Source: Cupriavidus yeoncheonensis
Lineage (GTDB): Bacteria; Pseudomonadota; Gammaproteobacteria; Burkholderiales; Burkholderiaceae
Assembly (NCBI RefSeq): GCF_905397275.1
Contig: NZ_CAJPUY010000018.1
Coordinates: 62,001-126,000, forward strand
Length of the DNA stretch: 64,000 bases
Direction: 5' to 3'
The notes below the pieces were generated by a model. The model had not been told where the DNA came from and searched no databases. It saw nothing but the letters and a program-made list of their open reading frames with translations. Made by a program: the position numbers and the translations under genes. Below, one piece after another: positions 44,721 to 53,580 of the stretch (positions within the stretch are counted from its first letter, which is position 1; each line of letters opens with the position of its first letter).

Positions 44721-47654
44721 CTAGCGGCCGTCGCCGTCGCGCTGGCCGTTGCGGGCTTCCATCTGCCCGCGATCATGGTGTGCGCGCTGCTGCTGGCGCT
44801 GCTGATCCATCTGCTGCTGTTGCTGCTGTTGCTGTTGCCGCTGGCGTTCCTGCATCTGCCGCTGCTGGTCCTGCTGGTGGCGCTGCTGCTCCTGCATGGC
44901 ACGCTGCTGTTCCTGCATCGCGCGCTGCTGTTCCTGCGCGGCACGTTGCTGGTCCTGTGCCCGCCGCTGTTGCTCCTGCACCTGGCGCTGCTGGTCGGCC
45001 ATCTGCCGCTGCTGCTCCTGTTGCTGCCGCTGCTGTTCCATCTGCTGGCGCTGGACAGCCTGCTGCTGGCGCTGCTGGTCGGCCATCTGCCGTTGCTGCT
45101 CCTGTTGTTGCCGCTGTTGCTCCATCTGCTGGCGCTGGGCAGCCTGCTGCTGGCGCTGCTGGTCGGCCATCTGCCGCTGCTGCTCCTGTTGCTGCCGCTG
45201 TTGGTCCATCTGCTGGCGCTGGGCAGCCTGCTGCTGGCGCTGCTGGTCAGCCATCTGCCGCTGCTGGTCGGCCTGTTGGCGCTGAGACTCCAGCATGTGG
45301 CGCTGCTCTGACTGCTGGCGCTGCTGGTCGGCCTGCTGGCGTTGCTGGTCGGCCTGCTGGCGCTGCGACTCCATCATGTGGCGCTGCTCCGACTGCTGCC
45401 GCTGCTGGTCGGCCTGCTGGCGTTGCTGGTCGGCCTGCTGGCGCTGCGACTCCATCATGTGGCGCTGCTCTGACTGCTGCCGCTGCTGGTCGGCCTGCTG
45501 GCGTTGCTGGTCGGCCTGCTGGCGCTGCGACTCCATCATGTGGCGCTGCTCCGACTGCTGCCGCTGCTGGTCCTGCATCTGGCGCTGTTGGTCCATTTGT
45601 TGGCGCTGCATGCCTTGTTGCTGCTGGCGCTGCATCGCCTGCGCCTGGTCTTGCGCTTCGTGGCCCTGGCGCTGCTGTTCCCATTGCTGGCGGTCCTGCG
45701 CCGGTTGCTGCTGGCGGCGGCTGTCGGCGCCCTGCCGTTGCTGTTCCTGTTGCTGACGTTGCTGCTCCATCTGCTGGCGCATCACCTGTTGCTGCTGGCG
45801 CTGGAGTTCCTGCCCCTGGCGCTGTGCGTCGGGCATCTGAACCAGCCCCTGGACCTGGTCGGGGCGCGTGGTGAAGCCGCGGCCATTGCCGCGCCAAGGA
45901 TCGCCACCACTCATGGCCGGGGCGCCGCGCTCGCCGCCGGCGGGCGGGCGGCGCCCGGCATCGTCGTCGTGGCGCTGCGGCGGCATGCCCGGCCGCGCGG
46001 AAACGGCAGCCTGGCTCATGCGCACGTTCGGCGCGCCATGCGCGTCCATGCCGCGAGGCCGCGTGTCGCCACCGCGCCATACGGGACCGGCGCCCGACAC
46101 CACGCCGCCTTCGCGGGCGAAGCGGCGGGCCAGGTCATCATGTGCAGGTTGTCCGGGCGGGCGTGCCGCAATCGCCTGTCGGTCGAACCCCTGGCGCGCC
46201 TGCGGCGGAAGCTGCCGGGCTGGCGCCGCGCCCAGCAGGCTGCCCTTGACCGGCGCCACCGGCGGCGCGCCACGGGCCTCGCCCTGCGGCAGGTTGCGCC
46301 ATTCGTTGGCGCGCATATTGCGCGGTACCGGCCGGCCTTCGACGAAATTGCGCGCCGGCATGCCGCGGATCGCGCCCGGCACGTCGCGGTTCGGGCGCTG
46401 ATCGCCCCGGAAGCGGTTGTCGATGGCGATGTTATTGACGTTCACGCGGTTGATCCGCGTGACATAGGCAGGGCTCGCACGGTACACGGGCCGGTAGGCG
46501 TCGCGCGGGCCCAGCGGATACCAGGCCACGCCAGGGCCGCCGCCCACGCGCACGCTCCAGTTCGGGCCGGCTGCCCCAACAAAACCGACCAGCGCCGGTG
46601 CGTAGCACGGCCGCGGCACGCGCGGGCCCGGCACCCAGCCCCAGCGGTTGCCGATATAGGCCCAGCGCCCGTAGTGGAACGGCGCAAACCCCCAGGGCTC
46701 GTCGTCGATCCAGGTCCAGCCCCACGGCGCGACCCAGGCCCAGTGCCCGGTGCTGTATGGCGCCCAGCCTGTGTCCACCGCGCGCGGGAACCACACCGCG
46801 CCGTAGCCGGCGTCTTCCTGCCAGTCGCCATAGCCGTCCAGCGCGGCATAGCCGGGCATGTCGCGCGGCACATAGCGGGCCGTGGGCGAAGCGTCTTCGC
46901 GCGCATCGCGCGAAGCGGTCCAGCGGTCGAAATCGTCCTCCGGCGGCAGATTGCCGGGGCCGGCATCGGCGAGGTCGGTCCCCGCGAAGCTCATGCGCTC
47001 GCCGCGGCTCATCTCGAGCGAGCGGTTATCGCCGTAAATGGCGGCGTGGCCATGGCGCATCGTCACCGTCGTGATGCTGCCATCGGGCGACACGTCCAGC
47101 CGGTAGTCGCCCGGCTCGCTCGGCACGAAGGCCAGGTTGGGCGTATCGATTTCCACCGGCTGGTCCGGCGGCAAGGCGCGCACCCGCAACTGCAGCGTGC
47201 CCTGCGTGAGCTTGACCTGCGTGGCGTTGTCGTCCAGGTTGAGCACGCTGACGGCCGTTGCGCTGCCGAGGCGGATGGCCACGGCGCCGGCATGCATCTC
47301 GGCGCGGCCGCCATTGTCGACCCACAGGCGGTCGCCGGTGGTGATCGGCCGGTTCAGGCCGGCCGCGGCCCACTCGTCAGAGCCGGCCGGGGCAAAGCTG
47401 AGGTTGCCCTTTGCCTCGGTCAAGGTCGCGACGCGCGACGGCGGATCGGTCTGCTCCACCTGCGCGCCCGGCTCGCCAAGCGGCGAAGGCTGGGCGTGCC
47501 CCGGCCATGGCGCGAAGGTCAGGACCAGGCCCGCCGTCACGGCCAGCATGGGCAGCCAGGGCACGACGCTGGCCTTCAGTCGGCGATGGCGGATGACGGG
47601 ATTGCGGTCAGGCGGAGGCGAGGTAAACATGGATTCGAGGAACTGGGAGAGCAA
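44721..47654 (-). CDS. Exported DUF6600/FecR-like protein with Gln/Arg-rich repeat tail
   Basis: A 977-residue protein. A membrane or signal segment (WLPMLAVTAGLVLTFAP, about 33-49) precedes a FecR-like beta domain (about 70-230, with GDRLWVDNGGRAEMHAG). Next is a Trp/Tyr-rich DUF6600 region (about 280-420): GYGDWQEDAGYGAVWFP, WAWVAPWGWTWIDDEPWGFAPFH and GRWAYIGNRWGWVPGP. A low-complexity tail of about 350 residues, mostly Gln, Arg, Met and Ala, holds tandem repeats of 27 and 28 residues and should form a long coiled coil. It starts after MLSQFLES; an internal ATG at 47630 is possible. It stands alone on its strand. Function unknown; cell-envelope location is inferred. Confidence 0.8.
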   Translation of the reverse strand: MLSQFLESMFTSPPPDRNPVIRHRRLKASVVPWLPMLAVTAGLVLTFAPWPGHAQPSPLGEPGAQVEQTDPPSRVATLTEAKGNLSFAPAGSDEWAAAGLNRPITTGDRLWVDNGGRAEMHAGAVAIRLGSATAVSVLNLDDNATQVKLTQGTLQLRVRALPPDQPVEIDTPNLAFVPSEPGDYRLDVSPDGSITTVTMRHGHAAIYGDNRSLEMSRGERMSFAGTDLADAGPGNLPPEDDFDRWTASRDAREDASPTARYVPRDMPGYAALDGYGDWQEDAGYGAVWFPRAVDTGWAPYSTGHWAWVAPWGWTWIDDEPWGFAPFHYGRWAYIGNRWGWVPGPRVPRPCYAPALVGFVGAAGPNWSVRVGGGPGVAWYPLGPRDAYRPVYRASPAYVTRINRVNVNNIAIDNRFRGDQRPNRDVPGAIRGMPARNFVEGRPVPRNMRANEWRNLPQGEARGAPPVAPVKGSLLGAAPARQLPPQARQGFDRQAIAARPPGQPAHDDLARRFAREGGVVSGAGPVWRGGDTRPRGMDAHGAPNVRMSQAAVSARPGMPPQRHDDDAGRRPPAGGERGAPAMSGGDPWRGNGRGFTTRPDQVQGLVQMPDAQRQGQELQRQQQQVMRQQMEQQRQQQEQQRQGADSRRQQQPAQDRQQWEQQRQGHEAQDQAQAMQRQQQQGMQRQQMDQQRQMQDQQRQQSEQRHMMESQRQQADQQRQQADQQRQQSEQRHMMESQRQQADQQRQQADQQRQQSEQRHMMESQRQQADQQRQQADQQRQQSEQRHMLESQRQQADQQRQMADQQRQQQAAQRQQMDQQRQQQEQQRQMADQQRQQQAAQRQQMEQQRQQQEQQRQMADQQRQQQAVQRQQMEQQRQQQEQQRQMADQQRQVQEQQRRAQDQQRAAQEQQRAMQEQQRAMQEQQRHQQDQQRQMQERQRQQQQQQQQQMDQQRQQQRAHHDRGQMEARNGQRDGDGR
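44999..45254 (-). repeat. 84-bp tandem repeat array (28 residues per unit)
   Basis: Three units, with matching landmarks at 44999, 45083, 45167 and 45251, exactly 84 bases apart. They encode MADQQRQQQAAQRQQMDQQ and the rest of the 28-residue unit, with minor A/V and D/E changes between copies. Confidence 0.85.
45255..45560 (-). repeat. 81-bp tandem repeat array (27 residues per unit)
   Basis: Four units, with landmarks (CATGTGG) at 45294, 45375, 45456 and 45537, exactly 81 bases apart. Each encodes SEQRHMMESQRQQADQQRQ and the rest of the 27-residue unit; the copy nearest the C-terminus has ML for MM. The DNA units are nearly identical, which indicates recent amplification. Confidence 0.9.
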
Positions 47655-47928
47655 GGCCCGGAGCGGCCGGCGGCCGCCCTGATGTCACCATACATGGAGC
47701 AACGTCCCAGGGAGTCGGGCGCGGACAAGACTTTGTAAGTGGTTATTTCCTCTGGCCGCGGCACGGCCGGAGGGTTCGCGCTGGCGAAGCACGATGGAGG
47801 CGGGAAATGGGGGTACAGATGCCCGTGGCGGAGCAACTGGCCGTCAAAGGTGGAAACAACTCCACCGGCGGCGCCGTCTTCCTGTACCGCCGGCTTCCTT
47901 TTAGCAACGCGCGCCGGCGGGGCCGGCG
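47655..47928. other. Intergenic region between EAL gene and DUF6600 gene
   Basis: The 274 bases between two minus-strand genes must hold the promoter of the DUF6600 gene. I see no convincing -35/-10 pair, terminator or additional gene. Confidence 0.4.
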
Positions 47929-49257
47929 TCAGCCACCCGACTTCTGACGCAAGTGCTCCGTAAGCCGCTCAGCGGGCACCGGCCGGCTATACAGGTAGCC
48001 TTGCGCTTCCCAGCAGCCATTGGCCAGCAGGAAGTCGCGCTGCTCGACCGTTTCGACGCCTTCGGCCACGACACCGATCCGCAGGCTCTGCCCCACGTTG
48101 ATGACCGAGCGGACGATGGCGGCATCCACCGGATCCTGGGTCACGTTGCGCACGAAGGACTGGTCGATCTTCAGCCGGTCCACCGGGAACGACTTGAGGA
48201 AGCTCAGCGAGGCATAGCCCGTACCGAAGTCGTCACAGGTCAGGGTCACGCCGTCGCGGCGCAGTGCCTGGAGCTGGTCGGACACCTCGTCGCCCTGCTG
48301 CAGGGCGATGGTCTCGGTGATCTCGATCTCCAGGCTGGACGGCGGCAGTTCCAGGGCGCGCAGGACGTGGCGCACCTCGGTCACCAGGCGGCTTTCGGCC
48401 AGCTGCGCCGCGAACAGGTTGATGGCCACGCGCGGCGCCTGCGGCAATGTCAGCGCCCAGGTCCGCGCCTGCGCGCAGGCGGTCTGCAGCAGCCACATGC
48501 CCACGTCGCTGGCCACGCTGCTGGACGCCAGCGCATCGATGAAGCTGGCTGGCGCGAGCAGGCCGCGCGTCGGATGGCGCCAGCGCAGCAGCGCCTCGGC
48601 CCCCATGATGCGGCCGTCGCGCAGGTCGACCTGGGGCTGGTAGTGCAGTTCGAACTGGCGCTGCGCGTACGCCTCGTGCAGTGCCTGGACCAGCGACAGC
48701 CGTGTAGTCACGTCCTGCCGCATCTGTGGCTTGAAGAACCGGATGGTGCGCCCGCCATCGTGCTTGGCGCGGGCCAGCGCCAGGCTGGCCGCCGCGAGCG
48801 CGTCCGACGCGAGATCGCCGGCGGCGGGCAGCACGCAGGCGCCGACGCTGGCGAGCACGTGGTGGCGGCGCCCGCTGTATTCGTGCGGGGCGGAAAGCAT
48901 GGAAAGGATGGCCGCGCCGACGTGCCGTACCAGCGTCGGATCCGAAATGGATGGCAGCAGCACCGAGAACTCGTCGCTGCCGATGCGGCCGATCACGGCA
49001 TCGCGCGGCGATGCGTCGCGCAGCCGGCGCGCCACGCCCTGCAGGATCAGGTCGCCCTCGGCATGGCCGTGCATGTCATTGAAGGCGCGGAAATCGTCAA
49101 TGCCGATCAGCAGCAATGCGCAACGGGGCACAGCCTCGCTATGCAGGCGCGCCTCCAGCCGCTTTAGGAATCCCCCGCGATTCCCGACCCCGGTCAGCGG
49201 ATCGGTCTCCCCGTCTGGCGAAGCGCCAGCCGCTTTCGCCCCCGACTTGGCCACCAT
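47929..49257 (-). CDS. GGDEF-EAL protein, degenerate cyclase and intact phosphodiesterase
   Basis: A 442-residue cytoplasmic protein. The GGDEF domain opens DPLTGVGNRGGFLKRLE, but its active site reads RIGSDEF (Ser in place of the second Gly), so cyclase activity is doubtful. The EAL domain is intact: EALLRW, EITETI, CDDFGTGYASLSFL with the DD pair, VDRLKIDQSFV and EGVETVEQ, all residues needed to cleave cyclic di-GMP. I prefer the ATG at 49257, with AGAGG 5 bases upstream; an in-frame ATG at 49284 has a weak site. It is divergent from wspA with a shared promoter region, so it probably opposes WspR. No sensor domain is present. Confidence 0.88.
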   Translation of the reverse strand: MVAKSGAKAAGASPDGETDPLTGVGNRGGFLKRLEARLHSEAVPRCALLLIGIDDFRAFNDMHGHAEGDLILQGVARRLRDASPRDAVIGRIGSDEFSVLLPSISDPTLVRHVGAAILSMLSAPHEYSGRRHHVLASVGACVLPAAGDLASDALAAASLALARAKHDGGRTIRFFKPQMRQDVTTRLSLVQALHEAYAQRQFELHYQPQVDLRDGRIMGAEALLRWRHPTRGLLAPASFIDALASSSVASDVGMWLLQTACAQARTWALTLPQAPRVAINLFAAQLAESRLVTEVRHVLRALELPPSSLEIEITETIALQQGDEVSDQLQALRRDGVTLTCDDFGTGYASLSFLKSFPVDRLKIDQSFVRNVTQDPVDAAIVRSVINVGQSLRIGVVAEGVETVEQRDFLLANGCWEAQGYLYSRPVPAERLTEHLRQKSGG

Positions 49258-49514
49258 CCCTGCCTCTTTTGCAATTATCGACATTGTTACCAGATCTGCA
49301 ATTCTGGAAGTGTGACGAAAACCATGAAAAAAGCAAGCGCTTACGGAATTCCGGCCAACGCGCCAATGCGGCGTAGCAACGGCCGGCGCCTGAGCGTCGC
49401 GCAGCGTTGAAACAGCTCCGGGGTTACAGTACCCTACCGCGCATTGCCGCGCAGCCGGCCCGGCGCCGGGCGCCGCGGCTGCCCCTGAAGAAGAACGGAA
49501 ACGGGAACCGAGCC

Positions 49515-51134
49515 TTGAACCACTGGACCATCCGCAAGCGCATCCTGGCAAGCTTTACCTTCATCCTGCTGGTCATGGCACTGATGGGGGTGGTGGCCTA
49601 CAACCGGCTGTCGTCGATCGAGCGGGAAACCACCCTGATGCTCAAGGACGCCTTGCCTGGCCTCAACCACAGCACCAGCATCCGCGGCGCCTGGGGCGAG
49701 ATCTATGTGCTGGCCTGGGAAACCGTCAAGGCCACCAGTGACGGCCAGCGCCACGGCTACCAGCAGCAAGTCGCCGAAGTCCGCCAGCGGCTGGACCGGT
49801 TCGAGCAGCAGTACGAGACCACCATCACCCGCGACAACGATCGCGCCACCTTCAGCCAGTACAAGGCGGCCAAGGCCAGGTATGACCAGGTGGCACTGCC
49901 GCTGCTGCAGGCGGCAAGCTGGAAGGGCAACGACTCGGCGGAAACGCTGCTGCGCGGCGATGCCAATCAGGCATGGCAGGATGTACGCAAGCTCGCGCAG
50001 TCCATGGTGGACGACAACAATGCCGTCAATGAGCGTGCCGCGCACGGCATCAATGCGGCGGTCAGCTCGGCCAAGATCGGCATCGAGGTGGCGCTGCTGG
50101 TGGCGCTCGCGGCGGCGGTCATCTGCGGCTACCTGCTGCTGCGCGCCATCACCGTGCCGATGCGCTCGATCGTCGGCCTGCTGGCCGGGATCCGCGGCGG
50201 CGATCTACGCCAGCGCATGGCGCTGGGGCGCGGCGACGAATTCCAGGATGTCGAGGAAGGCTTCAACCAGATGACGGGCGAGCTGACCTCGCTGGTCGGC
50301 CAGGCGCAGCGTTCCGCGATCCAGGTCACCACCTCGGTCAACGAGATCGCCGCGACGGCGCGGCAGCAACAGGCCACCGCCACGGAAACCGCCGCGACCA
50401 CGACGCAGATCGGCGCCACGTCGCGCGAGATTTCCGCCACCGCGCGCGACCTGGTCCGCACCATCAACGAAGTCTCGAACGCGGCCGAGCAGACCGCCGG
50501 GCTCGCGGGCACGGGCCAGGTCGGGCTGTCGCGCATGGAAGCCACCATGCAGCACGTGATGGACGCGGCCGGCTCGGTCAATGCCAAGCTTGCCACGCTC
50601 AACGAACGGGCCGGCAATATCAACCAGGTGGTCACCACCATCGCCAAGGTGGCGGACCAGACCAACCTGCTGTCGCTCAATGCCGCGATCGAGGCCGAGA
50701 AAGCCGGCGAGTACGGACGCGGCTTCTCGGTGGTCGCCACCGAGATCCGCCGCCTGGCCGACCAGACCGCCGTCGCCACCTACGACATCGAGCAGATGGT
50801 GCGCGAGATCCAGTCCGCCGTTGCCGCCGGCGTGATGGGCATGGACAAGTTCTCGGAAGAAGTGCGCCGCGGCATGTCCGACGTGACCCAGGTGGGCGAC
50901 CAGCTGTCGCAGATCATCGGCCAGGTGCAGTCGCTCGCGCCGCGCGTGCAGATGGTCAATGAAGGCATGCAGGCGCAGGCCGGCGGCGCCGAGCAGATCA
51001 ACCAGGCGCTGATGCAGTTGTCCGAAGCCGCGCAGCAGACGGTCGAATCGCTGCGCCAGTCGGGCCAGGCCATCGACGAGCTGACGCTGGTGGCCAACGA
51101 GCTGCGCAGCGGCGTCTCACGCTTCAAGGTATAG
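49515..51134 (+). CDS. wspA: Wsp methyl-accepting chemotaxis receptor WspA
   Basis: A 539-residue receptor that starts the Wsp surface-sensing pathway. Membrane helices at about 11-32 and 188-210 enclose a four-helix-bundle ligand region ([20 protein letters not shown] at the start). HAMP follows (about 212-265), then the signalling domain with the hairpin-tip segment [20 protein letters not shown] and [17 protein letters not shown] chose the TTG at 49515 because [16 protein letters not shown] begins there and no ATG or GTG is available; another TTG at 49407 adds 36 residues. First of seven wsp genes. WspA forms lateral clusters and is adapted by WspC and WspF. Confidence 0.9.
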   Translation: MNHWTIRKRILASFTFILLVMALMGVVAYNRLSSIERETTLMLKDALPGLNHSTSIRGAWGEIYVLAWETVKATSDGQRHGYQQQVAEVRQRLDRFEQQYETTITRDNDRATFSQYKAAKARYDQVALPLLQAASWKGNDSAETLLRGDANQAWQDVRKLAQSMVDDNNAVNERAAHGINAAVSSAKIGIEVALLVALAAAVICGYLLLRAITVPMRSIVGLLAGIRGGDLRQRMALGRGDEFQDVEEGFNQMTGELTSLVGQAQRSAIQVTTSVNEIAATARQQQATATETAATTTQIGATSREISATARDLVRTINEVSNAAEQTAGLAGTGQVGLSRMEATMQHVMDAAGSVNAKLATLNERAGNINQVVTTIAKVADQTNLLSLNAAIEAEKAGEYGRGFSVVATEIRRLADQTAVATYDIEQMVREIQSAVAAGVMGMDKFSEEVRRGMSDVTQVGDQLSQIIGQVQSLAPRVQMVNEGMQAQAGGAEQINQALMQLSEAAQQTVESLRQSGQAIDELTLVANELRSGVSRFKV

Positions 51135-51161
51135 CGCCGTGGGGCGGGAGGCCGCGCGCCG

Positions 51162-51641
51162 ATGAAACTGTTCCTGCTGTTCCGGCTCGGCAATGACCAC
51201 TATGCGCTCGATGCCACCGAGGTAGCCGAGGTCCTGCCGCTGACCGCGCTCAAGCAGATTCCGGGCAGCCCCGCATGGGTGGCCGGCGTACTGCCGCGGC
51301 GCGGGCAGCCGGTACCGGTGATCGACCTGTGCGCGCTGGCCACGGGTGTTGCGTCGGCGCAGCGCACCAGCACGCGCACCGTGCTGGTCCATTACCGGCG
51401 CCGCGAAGGCGATGCGCCGCGCCTGCTCGGGCTGCGCCTGGAACAGGCCACCGAGACCCTGCGCTGCGCGCCGGAATCGTTCGTCGAGACTGGCATCGAC
51501 GCCGGCACGGCCCGCTACCTGGGGCCGGTGCGCCACGATGAACTGCGCGGCCTGGTGCAATGGGTGCGGGTCCATGCGCTGCTGCCCGACGACGTCCACG
51601 CCATGCTGTTCGACGCCGCACATGACGCGTGCGTGCCATGA
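51162..51641 (+). CDS. wspB: CheW-type adaptor WspB
   Basis: A 159-residue single CheW domain (LFRLGNDHYALDATEVAEVLPL, then VIDLCALATG) that links WspA to the kinase WspE. It starts 27 bases after wspA and its stop overlaps wspC by 4 bases. Confidence 0.92.
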   Translation: MKLFLLFRLGNDHYALDATEVAEVLPLTALKQIPGSPAWVAGVLPRRGQPVPVIDLCALATGVASAQRTSTRTVLVHYRRREGDAPRLLGLRLEQATETLRCAPESFVETGIDAGTARYLGPVRHDELRGLVQWVRVHALLPDDVHAMLFDAAHDACVP

Positions 51642-52900
51642 GCACGGCAACCCATATCGAGGCATTGCTGAAGGCGCGCATCGGGCTGGATGCGCGATCG
51701 ATCGGCCCCGGCGCGCTCGATCGCGCGCTGCGCGAGCGCCAGGCCGCCTTGCAGGCGCACGATGTGGCGGCCTACTGGAACCTGCTGCACAGCCACCCCG
51801 ACGAATTCCAGGCGCTGATCGAAGCCGTGGTCGTCCCCGAGACATGGTTCTTCCGGCACCGCGAGGCACTGCTGGCGCTGGGACGTTTTGCCGCCGAGCG
51901 CGTGTTCGGCAACCCCACGCGCCAGGTGCGCGTACTGAGCCTGCCCTGCGCCAGCGGCGAAGAGCCCTATTCCATCGCCATGGCGCTGCTCGACGTTGGC
52001 ATTCCGCCCGCGCGTTTTCGCATCGACGCGCTGGATATCAGCGCATGCGCCCTGGCGCGCGCGCGTGCCGGAGTCTATGGCAGCAATGCGTTCCGCGGCG
52101 AGGCGCTGGATTTCCGCGACCGCTACTTCAGGCCTTGCCCGGGCGGCTTCGCGCTTGACGCGCGCGTGCGCGAACTGGTGCAGCCGCGGCTTGGCAATAT
52201 CGTCGACCCCGACCTGCTGGCCGGCGAGGCGCCATACGACTTCGTCTTCTGCCGCAACCTGCTGATCTATTTCGATGCCGACGTGCAGCGGCGCGCCGTG
52301 CATACCCTGGCGCGGCTGACCGCGAGCGATGGCATGATCTTCGTCGGCCCCGCCGAAGCCAGCCTGCTGAGCGCGCAAGGGCTGCAGTCAGCCGGCGTGC
52401 CGCTGGCCTTTGCGTTTCGCAAGTCGCGGACCGATGAAGCGCGGAATGCTGGGCCTATCCAGAGCCGCGCCGTGCAGGCGACAGCGCCTGCCAGCATGCC
52501 GCCCCCGCCGGTCAACTTTCATGCCCGGCCCGTGCCGGCCAAGCGTGAGCCGAAGCATGCCCCCCCTCGCCCGCGGCCGGCCGCCGCCGAGCCGACTGAC
52601 GCACTCGCCGGCATCTCTGCGCTTGCCGATCGCGGCGAGCTGGAAGCCGCCACCGCGGCCTGCGAAGCGCTGATCGCCGGCCAGGGCCCGAGCGCCGATG
52701 CCTGCTGCCTGCTGGGCGTGCTCCATGACGCCGCCGGCCGCACGCAAAGCGCGCGCGACGCCTATCGCCGCGCGATCTATCTCGCCCCGGGCCACCAGGA
52801 GGCCCTCTACCACCTGGCCGCGCGGCTCGAAGCCGAGGGCGACCACGCCGGCGCCACGCGGCTGCGCCAGCGCGCTCAGCGCCACACCCGTACCGGCTAG
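51638..52900 (+). CDS. wspC: CheR-type methyltransferase WspC
   Basis: A 420-residue protein that methylates receptor glutamates of WspA. The CheR domain has the fold start THIEALLKARIGLDARSI, WFFRHREA, the SAM-binding LSLPCASGEEPYSIAMALL and FVFCRNLLIYFD. A Pro-rich linker (about 275-320) leads to a C-terminal TPR region (about 325-415), the usual WspC layout. I chose the ATG at 51638 in the ATGA overlap; a GTG at 51629 is in frame. Confidence 0.92.
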   Translation: MSTATHIEALLKARIGLDARSIGPGALDRALRERQAALQAHDVAAYWNLLHSHPDEFQALIEAVVVPETWFFRHREALLALGRFAAERVFGNPTRQVRVLSLPCASGEEPYSIAMALLDVGIPPARFRIDALDISACALARARAGVYGSNAFRGEALDFRDRYFRPCPGGFALDARVRELVQPRLGNIVDPDLLAGEAPYDFVFCRNLLIYFDADVQRRAVHTLARLTASDGMIFVGPAEASLLSAQGLQSAGVPLAFAFRKSRTDEARNAGPIQSRAVQATAPASMPPPPVNFHARPVPAKREPKHAPPRPRPAAAEPTDALAGISALADRGELEAATAACEALIAGQGPSADACCLLGVLHDAAGRTQSARDAYRRAIYLAPGHQEALYHLAARLEAEGDHAGATRLRQRAQRHTRTG

Positions 52901-52902
52901 CC

Positions 52903-53580
52903 ATGGCTGACGACCTGACTCTTTCCGCCAACACGCCTGTCGACGACTGCTGGCGCCGCATCGGCGTGCGGGGCGACGGCAGCTGCCCGCTGCTGGCTAC
53001 GCACATCCATTGCCGCAACTGTCCGACCTATTCCCGTGCCGCCACGGCCTTGCTCGATGCGCAGGCCATGACCGGGCTGCCCGCCGCCCCGGTCGACCAC
53101 GAGCCGGATGCGGAGCCGTCCGGCACCGGCCTTCCCTGCCTGGTGTTCCGCGTCGGCGAGGAATGGCTGGCCCTGCCCACCGAGGCCGTCGGCGAGGTCA
53201 CCGCGCCCTGCCCCGTGCATTCGCTCCCGCATCGCCGCGACGCCGCGGTGCTGGGCCTGGCCAGCGTGCGCGGCAGCCTGCTGGCCTGCCTGTCGCTCGC
53301 CAGGTTGTTCGGCATGGCCGAGGCGCCCGATGCCCAGGCAAACGCGCGGCAGGGACAGCGCTTCCTGGTGCTCGGCCAGGGCCGCGGCGCCATCGCCCTG
53401 CCGGTGGCCGAAGTCAGCGGCGTGCGGCGTCTGCCCGGCAGTGCGCTGCGGCCGCTGCCGGCCACGCTGGCCCGGGCATCCACGCGCTATAGCCAGGCGC
53501 TGTTCGAAGACCAGGGGCGCAGCGTCGGCCTGCTCGATGCCGCGCTGGTGCGACAGGCACTGACCCGGAGCCTGGCATGA
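52903..53580 (+). CDS. wspD: CheW-type adaptor WspD
   Basis: A 225-residue adaptor. The CheW domain (about 75-220) has LVFRVGEEWLALPTEAVGEV and LGLASVRGSLLACLSLARLF. The N-terminal extension carries four cysteines (C16, C28, C37 and C40, in SCPLLATHIHCRNCP) of the sort seen in other WspD proteins, as I recall. It starts 2 bases after wspC and overlaps wspE by ATGA. Confidence 0.9.
   Translation: MADDLTLSANTPVDDCWRRIGVRGDGSCPLLATHIHCRNCPTYSRAATALLDAQAMTGLPAAPVDHEPDAEPSGTGLPCLVFRVGEEWLALPTEAVGEVTAPCPVHSLPHRRDAAVLGLASVRGSLLACLSLARLFGMAEAPDAQANARQGQRFLVLGQGRGAIALPVAEVSGVRRLPGSALRPLPATLARASTRYSQALFEDQGRSVGLLDAALVRQALTRSLA

Noticed and set aside
44999-45560. CRISPR array
   Set aside because: The repeats are contiguous 81- and 84-bp coding units without spacers and lie inside one reading frame.
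45504-47738. 744-codon plus-strand open frame opposite the DUF6600 gene, and Leu-rich frames at 44697-45311
   Set aside because: They arise because CAG/CGC-rich repeat codons read as Leu/Ala-rich on the complement. The minus-strand protein has a signal segment and recognisable modules.
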